From NCBI RefSeq assembly GCF_036346855.1, contig NZ_CP107841.1, positions 2,670,001-2,734,000 on the forward strand: DNA of 64,000 nucleotides, given 5' to 3'. Below are positions 9,182 to 17,275 of this stretch, piece by piece. A program made the position numbers and the translations under genes. This DNA is from Streptomyces europaeiscabiei (GTDB taxonomy: Bacteria; Actinomycetota; Actinomycetes; Streptomycetales; Streptomycetaceae). The notes beneath the pieces were generated by a model. The model was not told the DNA's origin and ran no database searches. It worked only from the letters and a program-made list of their open reading frames with translations. Numbering within the stretch: the first letter of the stretch is position 1; each line of letters begins with the position of its first letter.

Positions 9182-9607
9182 ATGACAACGGGAAGAGCCC
9201 TCTGGCCGGGGGCGGTGCTCGGGCTGGCGCTGCTGACCGGTGTCCTGGCCACCGGGTGCGCACAGTCGGGTGCGACGGGCCGGCCTGCGTCCGCGACGGG
9301 CGGACCGACGGCCCCGCGGGGCGGCGGCTCACCGTCGCCGTCGGCCACCCCGCCCGAGGAGCTGTGCGCGAAGCTCGTCGCGTACTGGTCGCGGGAGACG
9401 ATGGACGACGACACCTACGGGGACTATCAGTCCATGGGGCTGTCGAACGGGCAGTACGACATCCTTCGGAAGGTCGTGGACGCGGCACGGGCCGAGAAGA
9501 GGCGCGCGGGTTCCGCCGCCGCGGAGCGGCTGATCGACCGGCGGGCGCGTGCGGACTGCCGGAAGCGGTACCGCTCGGGCGGTCCGGGCGAGGAGCACTG
9601 GCAGTGA
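9182..9607 (+). CDS. Small lipoprotein
   Basis: The 141-residue protein has a signal peptide ending in a lipobox (LATGC, Cys near residue 26), then a Ser/Pro/Gly-rich linker and a helical domain of about 85 residues containing conserved Cys residues (EELCAKLVAYW ... RADCRKRY). It should be anchored to the outer face of the cell membrane. I do not recognise a characterised family. Its stop overlaps the start of the next gene (GTGA), so the two are probably translated together. Confidence 0.75.
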   Translation: MTTGRALWPGAVLGLALLTGVLATGCAQSGATGRPASATGGPTAPRGGGSPSPSATPPEELCAKLVAYWSRETMDDDTYGDYQSMGLSNGQYDILRKVVDAARAEKRRAGSAAAERLIDRRARADCRKRYRSGGPGEEHWQ

Positions 9608-10236
9608 GCGGGGTCGGTCCCGTGGAGCCGGGCGAGGGCACGCGCGCGTGGGACGTACCGGAAGCGGACCTCGCGCCCCCTCCGGAGCCTCCTCACGGGC
9701 GGTTCACGCGGGTGTACGCCCGGCACCGCCGTGCCCTGCTCGCGGCGGCCGTGGCCGTCGTCGTGCTCGCGGGCTGCGGCTACCTGTACGCCACCCGTCC
9801 GAAGCCGGAACCCGAGCCCGAGGCTCCTTACCCGTCCCAGGCGCTCGTCGTGAGCTATCTCGGCCCGGTGACCCGGTCCGCCGGGGCGTCGCGCGCGAGC
9901 TTCGGCTTCGAGGTCGGGCTGAGCGTGCGGTCCGGCCCCCCGGTCACGGTCGAACAGATGACCCAGCCCTACGCGGGGCTCTCCCTGCGGACGGACCCTC
10001 GCACTCCGGTCCGGATCGGGACGGACCGGCCCCGAAAGATCGTCATCACCATGCGCGTCACGGAATGCGGGAAAGTGCCGAAGAACGCCGGACTGCCTTT
10101 CCTCGACGTAACTCTACGTAATACGCGCGCAATAGAAGCACACAGCTTCATCCTGGGTGAGCGCTACGCGCAGGACCTCTCCGACGCCCTTCAAGTCGCC
10201 TGTAGCAACGATTCCTCGTCAGTACCAAAACCCTGA
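9604..10236 (+). CDS. Membrane-anchored protein of unknown function
   Basis: This 210-residue protein starts at GTG 9604, overlapping the lipoprotein stop by 4 nt. An N-terminal cytoplasmic stretch of about 45 residues is followed by one transmembrane segment (RRALLAAAVAVVVLAGCGYLY) and an acidic Pro/Glu linker. An extracytoplasmic beta-rich domain of about 130 residues follows. The longer upstream reading is rejected because it overlaps the lipoprotein. No catalytic motif is visible. Close coupling suggests it works with the lipoprotein at the cell surface. Confidence 0.7.
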   Translation: MSGVGPVEPGEGTRAWDVPEADLAPPPEPPHGRFTRVYARHRRALLAAAVAVVVLAGCGYLYATRPKPEPEPEAPYPSQALVVSYLGPVTRSAGASRASFGFEVGLSVRSGPPVTVEQMTQPYAGLSLRTDPRTPVRIGTDRPRKIVITMRVTECGKVPKNAGLPFLDVTLRNTRAIEAHSFILGERYAQDLSDALQVACSNDSSSVPKP

Positions 10237-10516
10237 ACACTCCTGAACCTACCCGCGCCAACCCTGCACGTTCTCACTATGTGGACAGGGCGAATCGGCC
10301 TGAATTCCGCACATCCACCCACTGAGTACCGCTCTGCATTACCTCGTGTCATAACAAGAGCGTCACAGCCTTGGCCAGACTCTCCTACACATTCCCTACA
10401 CCCGCCTAGAGTCACGGCCAGTCACCGCGCCAACGGAATCGAAGTCACGTCTTCGGCCCAGCGCTCGACTCGGCCGCTTCCAAACAGGAAGGGCCGTGCC
10501 AGGGAAAGGACTGATC

Positions 10517-11746
10517 GTGCGTCAACGTTCGCTCATAGCCATCACCGCCGCGCTGGCGGCGGGAGCACTCACTCTCACCGCCTGCGGTTCGCGCGACGGG
10601 GGCAACGGCGGCTCGGACACCGGCAGTGGCACCACTGTCGTCATCGGCGTCGACGCCCCGCTGACCGGTGACCTGTCCGCGCTGGGTCTCGGCATCAAGA
10701 ACTCCGTGGACCTGGCCGCCAAGACGGCCAACAAGGACAAGTACGTCGAAGGCGTCACCTTCAAGGTCGAAGCCCTCGACGACCAGGCGCAGCCCTCCTC
10801 CGGCCAGCAGAACGCCACGAAACTCGTCGCCGACAAGGACGTCCTCGGTGTCGTCGGCCCGCTGAACTCCTCAGTCGCCGAGTCCATGCAGAAGGTCTTC
10901 GACGACGCCAAGCTCGTCGAGGTCTCCCCGGCCAACACCAACCCGGCCCTCACCCAGGGCCCGGACTGGCAGACCTCGAAGGTCCGCCCGTACAAGTCGT
11001 ACTTCCGCACCGCGACCACGGACGCCATCCAGGGCCCGTTCGCCGCGCAGTACGTCTTCAAGGACGCCAAGAAGAAGAAGGTCTTCGTCATCGACGACAA
11101 GAAGACCTACGGCGCCGGTCTGGCCGCCACCTTCTCGGACGAGTTCAAGAAGCTCGGCGGCAAGATCGTCGGCACCGAGCACATCGACCCCGAGACCAAG
11201 GACTTCTCCGCGGTCGCCACCAAGGTCAAGTCCTCCGGCGCCGACGTCGTCTACTACGGCGGCGAGTACCCCCAGGCCGGTCCCCTCAGCAAGCAGATCA
11301 AGGCCGCGGGCGCCAAGGTCCCCGTCGTCGGCGGTGACGGCATCTACAGCGCCGACTTCATCAAGCTCGCCGGCGCCAGCGGCACCGGCGACCTCGCCAC
11401 CTCCGTCGGCGCCCCGGTCGAGGAACTCGACTCCGCCAAGGAATTCGTCGCCAACTACAAGACCGCCGGCTACAAGGAGGCCTACGAGGCCTACGGCGGC
11501 TACTCCTACGACTCCGCCTGGGCGATCATCGAGGCCGTCAAGAAGGTCGTCGAGGACAACAACGGCAAGCTGCCGGACGACGCCCGCGCCAAGATCACCG
11601 AGGCCGTGCAGAACGTCTCCTTCGACGGTGTGACCGGCAAGGTCTCCTTCGACGAGTACGGTGACGCCACCAACAAGCAGCTCACCGTCTACGCCGTCGA
11701 GGGCGGCGAGTGGAAGGCCGTCAAGTCCGGCACCTTCGCCGGCTGA
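10517..11746 (+). CDS. livJ: Branched-chain amino acid ABC transporter, substrate-binding lipoprotein
   Basis: The 409-residue Leu/Ile/Val-type binding protein (periplasmic-binding fold type I) begins with a lipoprotein signal (RQRSLIAITAALAAGALTLTAC) and Ala/Gly/Ser linker. The GVDAPLTGDLSALGLGIKNSVDLA and VVGPLNSSVAESMQKVF blocks are typical of the family. It captures the amino acid outside the membrane and delivers it to LivHM. GTG 10517, after GGGAAAGGA, is preferred over the longer in-frame start at 10496 because it places the basic signal-peptide N-terminus directly after the start codon. It heads the livJHMGF operon and is separated from livH by a strong hairpin. Confidence 0.93.
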   Translation: MRQRSLIAITAALAAGALTLTACGSRDGGNGGSDTGSGTTVVIGVDAPLTGDLSALGLGIKNSVDLAAKTANKDKYVEGVTFKVEALDDQAQPSSGQQNATKLVADKDVLGVVGPLNSSVAESMQKVFDDAKLVEVSPANTNPALTQGPDWQTSKVRPYKSYFRTATTDAIQGPFAAQYVFKDAKKKKVFVIDDKKTYGAGLAATFSDEFKKLGGKIVGTEHIDPETKDFSAVATKVKSSGADVVYYGGEYPQAGPLSKQIKAAGAKVPVVGGDGIYSADFIKLAGASGTGDLATSVGAPVEELDSAKEFVANYKTAGYKEAYEAYGGYSYDSAWAIIEAVKKVVEDNNGKLPDDARAKITEAVQNVSFDGVTGKVSFDEYGDATNKQLTVYAVEGGEWKAVKSGTFAG

Positions 11747-11770
11747 CCCACACCCACACACATCCCTGAG

Positions 11771-11806
11771 CCGCGCGGGGCGCCGCACCACTGGCGCCCC
11801 GCGCGG
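11771..11806 (+). terminator. livJ-livH intergenic hairpin
   Basis: Perfect 14-bp inverted repeats (11771-11784 and 11793-11806, arm CCGCGCGGGGCGCC) enclose an 8-nt loop, with no following T-run. Placed between the binding-protein gene and the permease genes, it probably protects the livJ message or partly terminates it, so the binding protein is made in excess. Confidence 0.7.
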
Positions 11807-11858
11807 ACTCACATCCGGTCACATCCCTCGATATATCCGAAGTCTCGGAGGACATGCG

Positions 11859-12791
11859 GTGAACGAACTGCCGCAGCAGCTGGTCAACGGCCTGCTACTG
11901 GGATCCATGTACGGGCTGGTCGCCATCGGCTACACGATGGTCTATGGCATCGTCCAGCTCATCAACTTCGCCCACGGTGAAATCTTCATGGTGGGCGGAT
12001 TCGGCGCCCTCACCATGTACCTGTACGTGCTGCCCGACGGCACGTCCATGTGGGTGGCACTGCCCCTCATGCTCATCGGCGGCATCCTCGTCGCCGTACT
12101 CGTGGCGGTCGGCGCGGAACGATTCGCCTACCGCCCCCTGCGCACAGCACCACGCCTCGCGCCCCTCATCACCGCCATCGGCCTCTCCCTCGCCCTCCAA
12201 CAGGCGGTATGGGCCTGGTACCCCAACGCCCGGTCCGCGATCACCTTCCCCCAGATCGAAGGCGGCCCCTTCGAGATCGGCAGCGTCACCATCCAGACCG
12301 GTGACATCTTCCTGCTGCTCGCCGCCCCCATCAGCATGGCGATCCTCGCGTACTTCGTGATGAAGACCCGCACCGGCCGCGGCATGCAGGCCACCGCGCA
12401 GGACCCGGACACCGCCAAACTCATGGGCATCAACACCGACCGCATCATCGTGGTCGCCTTCGCCCTCGGCGCCGCCTTCGCCGCCGTCGGATCCGTCGCC
12501 TACGGCCTCAAGTACGGCGAGGTCCAGTTCCGCATGGGCTTCATCCTCGGCCTCAAGGCCTTCACCGCCGCCGTCCTCGGCGGCATCGGCAACATCTACG
12601 GCGCCATGCTCGGCGGCCTGGTCCTCGGCGTCGCCGAAGCCCTCTCCACCGCCTACATCTCCGACATCCCCGGCATGGACCAGTTCGGCAGCCAGTCCTG
12701 GGCCAACGTCTGGGCGTTCGTACTCCTCATCCTCGTACTCCTCGTCAGGCCACAGGGGCTGCTCGGCGAGCGCGTGTCGGACAGGGCGTGA
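11859..12791 (+). CDS. livH: Branched-chain amino acid ABC transporter permease LivH
   Basis: This 310-residue permease has about eight hydrophobic segments and LivH signatures (GSMYGLVAIGYTMVYGIVQLINFAHGEIFM near the N-terminus, and AFTAAVLGGIGNIYGAMLGG as the cytoplasmic coupling loop). It forms the membrane channel with LivM. GTG 11859 is preceded by GGAGG with 7-nt spacing; the nearby ATG at 11854 is out of frame. Its stop overlaps the livM region. Confidence 0.93.
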   Translation: MNELPQQLVNGLLLGSMYGLVAIGYTMVYGIVQLINFAHGEIFMVGGFGALTMYLYVLPDGTSMWVALPLMLIGGILVAVLVAVGAERFAYRPLRTAPRLAPLITAIGLSLALQQAVWAWYPNARSAITFPQIEGGPFEIGSVTIQTGDIFLLLAAPISMAILAYFVMKTRTGRGMQATAQDPDTAKLMGINTDRIIVVAFALGAAFAAVGSVAYGLKYGEVQFRMGFILGLKAFTAAVLGGIGNIYGAMLGGLVLGVAEALSTAYISDIPGMDQFGSQSWANVWAFVLLILVLLVRPQGLLGERVSDRA

Positions 12792-12796
12792 CACCG

Positions 12797-14623
12797 ATGA
12801 CCACACAGACCACCGCACCCCGGACCACCGGCAAGACCACCGCCGGCGACCCGCACAGCCTCGTGGGCATCCCCCCGCACATCGGCCGCGCCCTCGCCAC
12901 CGGCGGCGGCGCCCTCGCCGTCGTCTCCGCCTTCCTCGCCTGGACCTGGACCTCGGCCTTCCCCGGTGACCTCACCGTCTACGGCTACCCGGGCGGCCTC
13001 CAGGTCCTCGTCCTCATCGGCGGCGCCCTCACCGCACTCCTCGGCCTGTCCTCCTACGGCATCAAGGGCCTGCGCTGGCTGACCCCCGCAGGCGCCGACA
13101 GCGCCCTCAAACTGGCCGCGCTCGGCACCTTCGCCACCGCCTGGTACACGATCATCGCGATCAGCGCCCAGCTCGGCGGCGTCGTCAACCTGGAGCCCGG
13201 CGGCTGGATCGCGGGCATCACGACCCTCGCCGCCCTGCTCGGCGCCCTCTCCCTGCCGTACGCGCTGCCGGAGACCGACCCCGGCGACCCGGACGACACC
13301 GGCTGGGACCAGTTCCGCCACAAGGCACGCACCCAGCGGACCATCGTCAAGGCGGCCTTCGCCTCCGGCACCGCCACCCCCGCGCGCCAGCTCCCCCCAT
13401 ACGCCGAAATCCTGATCATCGTCGGCGCACTCGCCCTCGGCCTCACCGTCTTCACCTACGGCATCGGCACCGAGTACGACGAACTGTTCATCGGCTTCCT
13501 CATCACCGCGGGCTTCGGCTTCGGCGCAGCCGCAAAGGCCGGCCTCGTGGGCCGGATCTCGGCGCTCACCGCCAAGCACCGCAACGTGACGATGATCGGC
13601 GCGTTCACCGCGGCCGCCGCCTTCCCGTTCACCCAGTCCGACGACCAGTACGCGACCATCGGCGTCTACATCCTGATCTTCGCCACCGTCGCCCTCGGCC
13701 TGAACATCGTCGTCGGCCTCGCCGGCCTCCTCGACCTCGGTTACGTCGCCTTCCTCGGCGTCGGCGCCTACACCGCGGCCATGGTCTCCGGCTCCCCCTC
13801 CTCCCCCTTCGACATCCACCTGCCGTTCTGGGCATCCGCCATCCTCGGCGCCGCCGTCGCCATGATCTTCGGCGTCATCATCGGCGCCCCCACCCTGCGC
13901 CTGCGCGGCGACTACCTCGCCATCGTGACGCTCGGCTTCGGTGAGATCTTCCGGATCACCGTCCTCAACATGGACGGCACCTCCGGCCCCGACATCACCA
14001 ACGGCTCCAACGGCATCTCCTCGATCCCGAACCTCAACATCCTCGGCTTCGACTTCGGCCAGGAACACACCTTCCTGGGCTTCACCATCGCCCGCTTCGC
14101 CAACTACTTCCTGCTGATGCTCCTCATCACCCTGGTCGTGGTCATCGTCTTCCGGCGCAGCAGCGACTCCCGCATCGGCCGCGCCTGGATCGCCATCCGC
14201 GAGGACGAGACCGCCGCCCTCGCCATGGGCATCAACGGCTTCCGCGTCAAGCTCATCGCCTTCGCCCTCGGCGCCGCCCTCGCCGGCCTCGCCGGCACGG
14301 TCCAGGCCCACGTCACCTACACGGTGACACCCGAGCAGTACCAGTTCGCCGCAGTCGTCCCGCCCAACTCGGCCTTCCTCCTCGCAGCGGTCGTCCTCGG
14401 CGGCATGGGCACCATCAGCGGCCCGCTCGTCGGCGCCGCACTGCTCTACCTCATCCCGTCCAAGCTCCAGTTCCTGGACGACTACCAGCTCTTCGCCTTC
14501 GGCCTCGCGCTCGTCCTCTTGATGCGCTTCCGCCCGGAGGGCCTCATCCCGAACCGGCGCCGCCAGCTCGAATTCCACGAAGAGGCCGAAGCGCCCGCAG
14601 TCCTCAGCAAGGCAGGGGCCTGA
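12797..14623 (+). CDS. livM: Branched-chain amino acid ABC transporter permease LivM
   Basis: The 608-residue protein is longer than a typical LivM of about 350-420 residues. Roughly the first 270 residues form an additional hydrophobic domain with several membrane segments. The LivM core follows, from about YILIFATVALGLNIVVGLAGLLDLGYVAF to the coupling loop VLGGMGTISGPLVGAALL. Extended LivM proteins of this kind occur in streptomycetes. Start choice lies between GTG 12788 (4-nt overlap with livH) and ATG 12797; AGGG spacing favours 12797, costing three residues. Confidence 0.9.
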   Translation: MTTQTTAPRTTGKTTAGDPHSLVGIPPHIGRALATGGGALAVVSAFLAWTWTSAFPGDLTVYGYPGGLQVLVLIGGALTALLGLSSYGIKGLRWLTPAGADSALKLAALGTFATAWYTIIAISAQLGGVVNLEPGGWIAGITTLAALLGALSLPYALPETDPGDPDDTGWDQFRHKARTQRTIVKAAFASGTATPARQLPPYAEILIIVGALALGLTVFTYGIGTEYDELFIGFLITAGFGFGAAAKAGLVGRISALTAKHRNVTMIGAFTAAAAFPFTQSDDQYATIGVYILIFATVALGLNIVVGLAGLLDLGYVAFLGVGAYTAAMVSGSPSSPFDIHLPFWASAILGAAVAMIFGVIIGAPTLRLRGDYLAIVTLGFGEIFRITVLNMDGTSGPDITNGSNGISSIPNLNILGFDFGQEHTFLGFTIARFANYFLLMLLITLVVVIVFRRSSDSRIGRAWIAIREDETAALAMGINGFRVKLIAFALGAALAGLAGTVQAHVTYTVTPEQYQFAAVVPPNSAFLLAAVVLGGMGTISGPLVGAALLYLIPSKLQFLDDYQLFAFGLALVLLMRFRPEGLIPNRRRQLEFHEEAEAPAVLSKAGA

Positions 14624-14628
14624 CCACG

Positions 14629-15540
14629 ATGACTACCAACACCACCACCAAGGACACCGCCCCCGGCTCCAGCGCCTCCGGCGAGACCGTCCTCGACGCC
14701 CGCGGCGTCACCATGCGCTTCGGCGGCCTCACCGCCGTACGCAACGTCAACCTCACCGTCAACAGCGGCGAGATCGTCGGACTCATCGGCCCCAACGGCG
14801 CCGGCAAGACGACCTTCTTCAACTGCCTCACCGGCCTCTACATCCCCACCGAGGGCGAAGTCCGCTACAAGGGCCAGATCCTGCCGCCCAAGTCCTTCAA
14901 GGTCACCGCGGCCGGCATCGCCCGCACCTTCCAGAACATCCGCCTGTTCGCCAACATGACGGTCCTGGAAAACGTCCTCGTCGGACGCCACACCCGCACC
15001 AAGGAAGGCCTCTGGTCGGCCCTCCTGCGCGGCCCCGGCTTCCACCGGGCCGAGAAGGCCTCCCGCGAACGCGCCATGGAACTCCTCGAGTTCGTGGGCC
15101 TCGCCGACAAGGCCGAACACCTCTCCCGCAACCTGCCCTACGGCGAACAGCGCAAGCTCGAAATCGCACGAGCCCTGGCCAGCGAACCCGGCCTGCTCCT
15201 GCTCGACGAGCCCACCGCAGGCATGAACCCCCAGGAGACGCGAACCACCGAAGAACTGGTCTTCGCCATCCGCGACCAGGGCATCGCCGTCCTCGTCATC
15301 GAGCACGACATGCGGTTCATCTTCAACCTCTGCGACCGCGTCGCCGTCCTCGTCCAGGGCGAGAAGCTCGTCGAGGGCGACAGCGCCACCGTGCAGGGCG
15401 ACGAGCGCGTCGTCGCCGCCTACCTCGGCGAACCCTTCGAAGACGCACCCGGCCAGGACGAGGTCGCCGAAGTCGAGGCCGCCGAAGCACACGCCGCGCC
15501 CACGCAGGACGCCGCGCCCGGCAAGGAGAACGACCGATGA
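14629..15540 (+). CDS. livG: Branched-chain amino acid ABC transporter ATPase LivG
   Basis: This 303-residue ATPase shows Walker A (GPNGAGKT), a LivG-type signature loop (LPYGEQRKLEIARAL in place of LSGGQ), Walker B (LLLLDEP) and the switch His (VIEHDMRF). A roughly 20-residue Thr/Ser-rich N-terminal extension and an acidic Ala/Glu C-terminal tail flank the nucleotide-binding domain. It powers uptake with LivF. It starts 5 nt after livM and overlaps livF by ATGA. Confidence 0.93.
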   Translation: MTTNTTTKDTAPGSSASGETVLDARGVTMRFGGLTAVRNVNLTVNSGEIVGLIGPNGAGKTTFFNCLTGLYIPTEGEVRYKGQILPPKSFKVTAAGIARTFQNIRLFANMTVLENVLVGRHTRTKEGLWSALLRGPGFHRAEKASRERAMELLEFVGLADKAEHLSRNLPYGEQRKLEIARALASEPGLLLLDEPTAGMNPQETRTTEELVFAIRDQGIAVLVIEHDMRFIFNLCDRVAVLVQGEKLVEGDSATVQGDERVVAAYLGEPFEDAPGQDEVAEVEAAEAHAAPTQDAAPGKENDR

Positions 15541-16253
15541 CCACACTGCTCGAAGTAGAGGACCTCCGGGTCGCCTACGGCAAGATCGAAGCCGTGAAGG
15601 GCATCTCCTTCAAGGTCGAGGCCGGCGAGGTCGTCACCCTCATCGGCACCAACGGCGCCGGCAAGACCACCACCCTGCGCACCCTGTCCGGCCTGCTCAA
15701 GCCCGTCAGCGGCCAGATCAAGTTCGACGGCAAATCCCTGAAGAAGGTCCCCGCGCACGACATCGTCGCGCTCGGACTCGCCCACTCCCCCGAGGGGCGG
15801 CACATCTTCCCGCGCATGACCATCGAGGACAACCTCCGCCTCGGCGCCTTCCTGCGCAACGACAAGCCCGGCATCGAGAAGGACATCCAGCGCGCCTACG
15901 ACCTCTTCCCCATCCTGGGCGAACGTCGCAAGCAGGCCGCCGGTACGTTGTCCGGCGGCGAGCAGCAGATGCTGGCCATGGGCCGCGCGCTCATGTCCCA
16001 GCCGAAGCTGCTCATGCTCGACGAGCCCTCCATGGGCCTCTCGCCGATCATGATGCAGAAGATCATGGCGACGATCGCCGAGCTGAAGTCCCAGGGCACG
16101 ACGATCCTGCTCGTCGAACAGAACGCGCAGGCCGCGCTCTCACTCGCCGACCAGGGCCACGTCATGGAGATCGGCAAGGTCGTCCTGTCCGGCACCGGCT
16201 CCGACCTGCTGCACGACGAGTCGGTCCGCAAGGCGTACCTCGGCGAGGACTGA
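15537..16253 (+). CDS. livF: Branched-chain amino acid ABC transporter ATPase LivF
   Basis: The 238-residue ATPase shows Walker A (GTNGAGKTT), signature LSGGEQQMLAMGRALM, Walker B (LLMLDEPSMGLSP) and the conserved Gln/His region (LLVEQNAQAAL). Length and motifs match LivF throughout. The start overlaps the livG stop by 4 nt, so both ATPases should be made in equal amounts. It is the last gene of the liv operon, followed by a strong terminator. Confidence 0.94.
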   Translation: MTTLLEVEDLRVAYGKIEAVKGISFKVEAGEVVTLIGTNGAGKTTTLRTLSGLLKPVSGQIKFDGKSLKKVPAHDIVALGLAHSPEGRHIFPRMTIEDNLRLGAFLRNDKPGIEKDIQRAYDLFPILGERRKQAAGTLSGGEQQMLAMGRALMSQPKLLMLDEPSMGLSPIMMQKIMATIAELKSQGTTILLVEQNAQAALSLADQGHVMEIGKVVLSGTGSDLLHDESVRKAYLGED

Positions 16254-16266
16254 CCTCGCTCGCACA

Positions 16267-16314
16267 CGACGAGGCCCGCGCCCCCTTTCAGGTGGGGGGT
16301 GCGGGCCTCGTCGT
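16267..16314. terminator. Bidirectional terminator between livF and the ANTAR regulator
   Basis: A 14-bp inverted repeat with arm ACGACGAGGCCCGC (left arm 16267-16280, right arm ending at 16314) extends inward through complementary C and G runs. It sits between two convergent genes, which fits a terminator serving both. Confidence 0.8.
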
Positions 16315-16344
16315 ATGTATGTGTACGTGTACGGGGGAGCGGGG

Positions 16345-16995
16345 TCAGCCCTTGGCCGCCTTCTTCTCGTCGGCGTCCTGGATGACGGCCTCCGCCACCT
16401 GCTGCATCGACATCCGACGGTCCATCGACGTCTTCTGGATCCAACGGAACGCGGCCGGCTCCGTCAGCCCGTACTCCGTCTGCAGAATCGACTTCGCACG
16501 GTCGACGAGCTTGCGGGTCTCCAGGCGGAGGGTGAGGTCGGCGACCTCCTTCTCCAGCTCCTTCAGCTCCGTGAACCGGGACACGGCCATCTCGATGGCC
16601 GGCACGACGTCACTCTTGCTGAACGGCTTCACCAGGTACGCCATCGCACCGGCGTCCCGGGCACGCTCGACAAGGTCGCGCTGCGAGAAGGCGGTCAGCA
16701 TCAGAACGGGCGCGATGCCCTCCTCGGCGATCTTCTCGGCGGCGGAGATGCCGTCCATCTTGGGCATCTTCACATCGAGGATCACGAGATCCGGCTGGTG
16801 CTCCCGGGCCAGCTCGATGGCCTGCTCACCGTCACCGGCCTCGCCCACTACGGAGTAGCCCTCCTCCTCGAGCATCTCCTTCAGGTCGAGACGGATCAAC
16901 GCCTCGTCCTCGGCGATGACGACGCGGGTCGTCAGCGGAGGCACGTGTGACTTGTCGTCGTCGGCGACGGGCTGGGGCGACTCGGGGGCGGTCAC
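16345..16995 (-). CDS. pdtaR: ANTAR-domain response regulator (PdtaR-like)
   Basis: The 216-residue protein has a receiver domain (VVIAEDEALIRLDL, phospho-acceptor Asp74 in VILDVKMPKMDG, Lys in LVKPFS), a helical linker and a C-terminal ANTAR RNA-binding domain (residues about 145-205). Family members bind paired-hexaloop RNAs and antiterminate transcription after phosphorylation by a PdtaS-type kinase, which is not in this window. GTG 16995 is preceded by GAGGAG. Confidence 0.88.
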   Translation of the reverse strand: MTAPESPQPVADDDKSHVPPLTTRVVIAEDEALIRLDLKEMLEEEGYSVVGEAGDGEQAIELAREHQPDLVILDVKMPKMDGISAAEKIAEEGIAPVLMLTAFSQRDLVERARDAGAMAYLVKPFSKSDVVPAIEMAVSRFTELKELEKEVADLTLRLETRKLVDRAKSILQTEYGLTEPAAFRWIQKTSMDRRMSMQQVAEAVIQDADEKKAAKG

Positions 16996-17025
16996 TTGGG
17001 CTCCTCGTTCGGGGCAGGGGTACTG

Positions 17026-17056
17026 CTGACAAGAGGGTACCTAGCTGCGGTAAGGT
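17026..17056 (+). promoter_or_regulatory. Candidate tRNA promoter
   Basis: CTGACA (17026-17031) and TAAGGT (17051-17056) are separated by 19 bp and lie about 40 nt before the mature tRNA 5' end. They resemble a housekeeping-sigma promoter with slightly long spacing. Confidence 0.45.
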
Positions 17057-17096
17057 GGGGGCACGGCGAGTGACCGCCAACCTTCGTTTCAAAGGG

Positions 17097-17169
17097 GCCC
17101 CGGTAGCCCAGCGGCAGAGGCAATGGTCTCAAACACCATCCAGCGTCGGTTCGAATCCGACCCGGGGTA
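17097..17169 (+). tRNA. tRNA with CAA anticodon (tRNA-Leu by codon), class-I shape
   Basis: A cloverleaf can be drawn completely. The acceptor stem GCCCCGG pairs with CCGGGGT; the D arm is 17106-17121. The anticodon stem ATGGT/ACCAT has loop CTCAAAC, giving anticodon CAA at 17130-17132. The T arm GTCGG/CCGAC has loop TTCGAAT, and the discriminator is A at 17169. CCA is not encoded. By anticodon it reads UUG leucine codons, yet the variable loop has only 5 nt (CCAGC), whereas tRNA-Leu normally has a long variable arm. Folding is convincing; the amino acid identity is uncertain. Confidence 0.85.
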
Positions 17170-17200
17170 CTTTTCCTTTAGTTCCAAGGTCACGACACGC

Positions 17201-17237
17201 AAGCGGATGTCCACGTTCTCGTGAACATCCGCTTTTT
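17201..17237 (+). terminator. Rho-independent terminator after the tRNA
   Basis: The arms AAGCGGATGT and ACATCCGCTT pair perfectly over 10 bp and are followed by a T-run. This is one of the few classical T-tailed terminators in the window and ends the tRNA transcript. Confidence 0.85.
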
Positions 17238-17275
17238 GCTGCGCGCGGACGCGATCAGTTGCACAGAGTAGTCGC

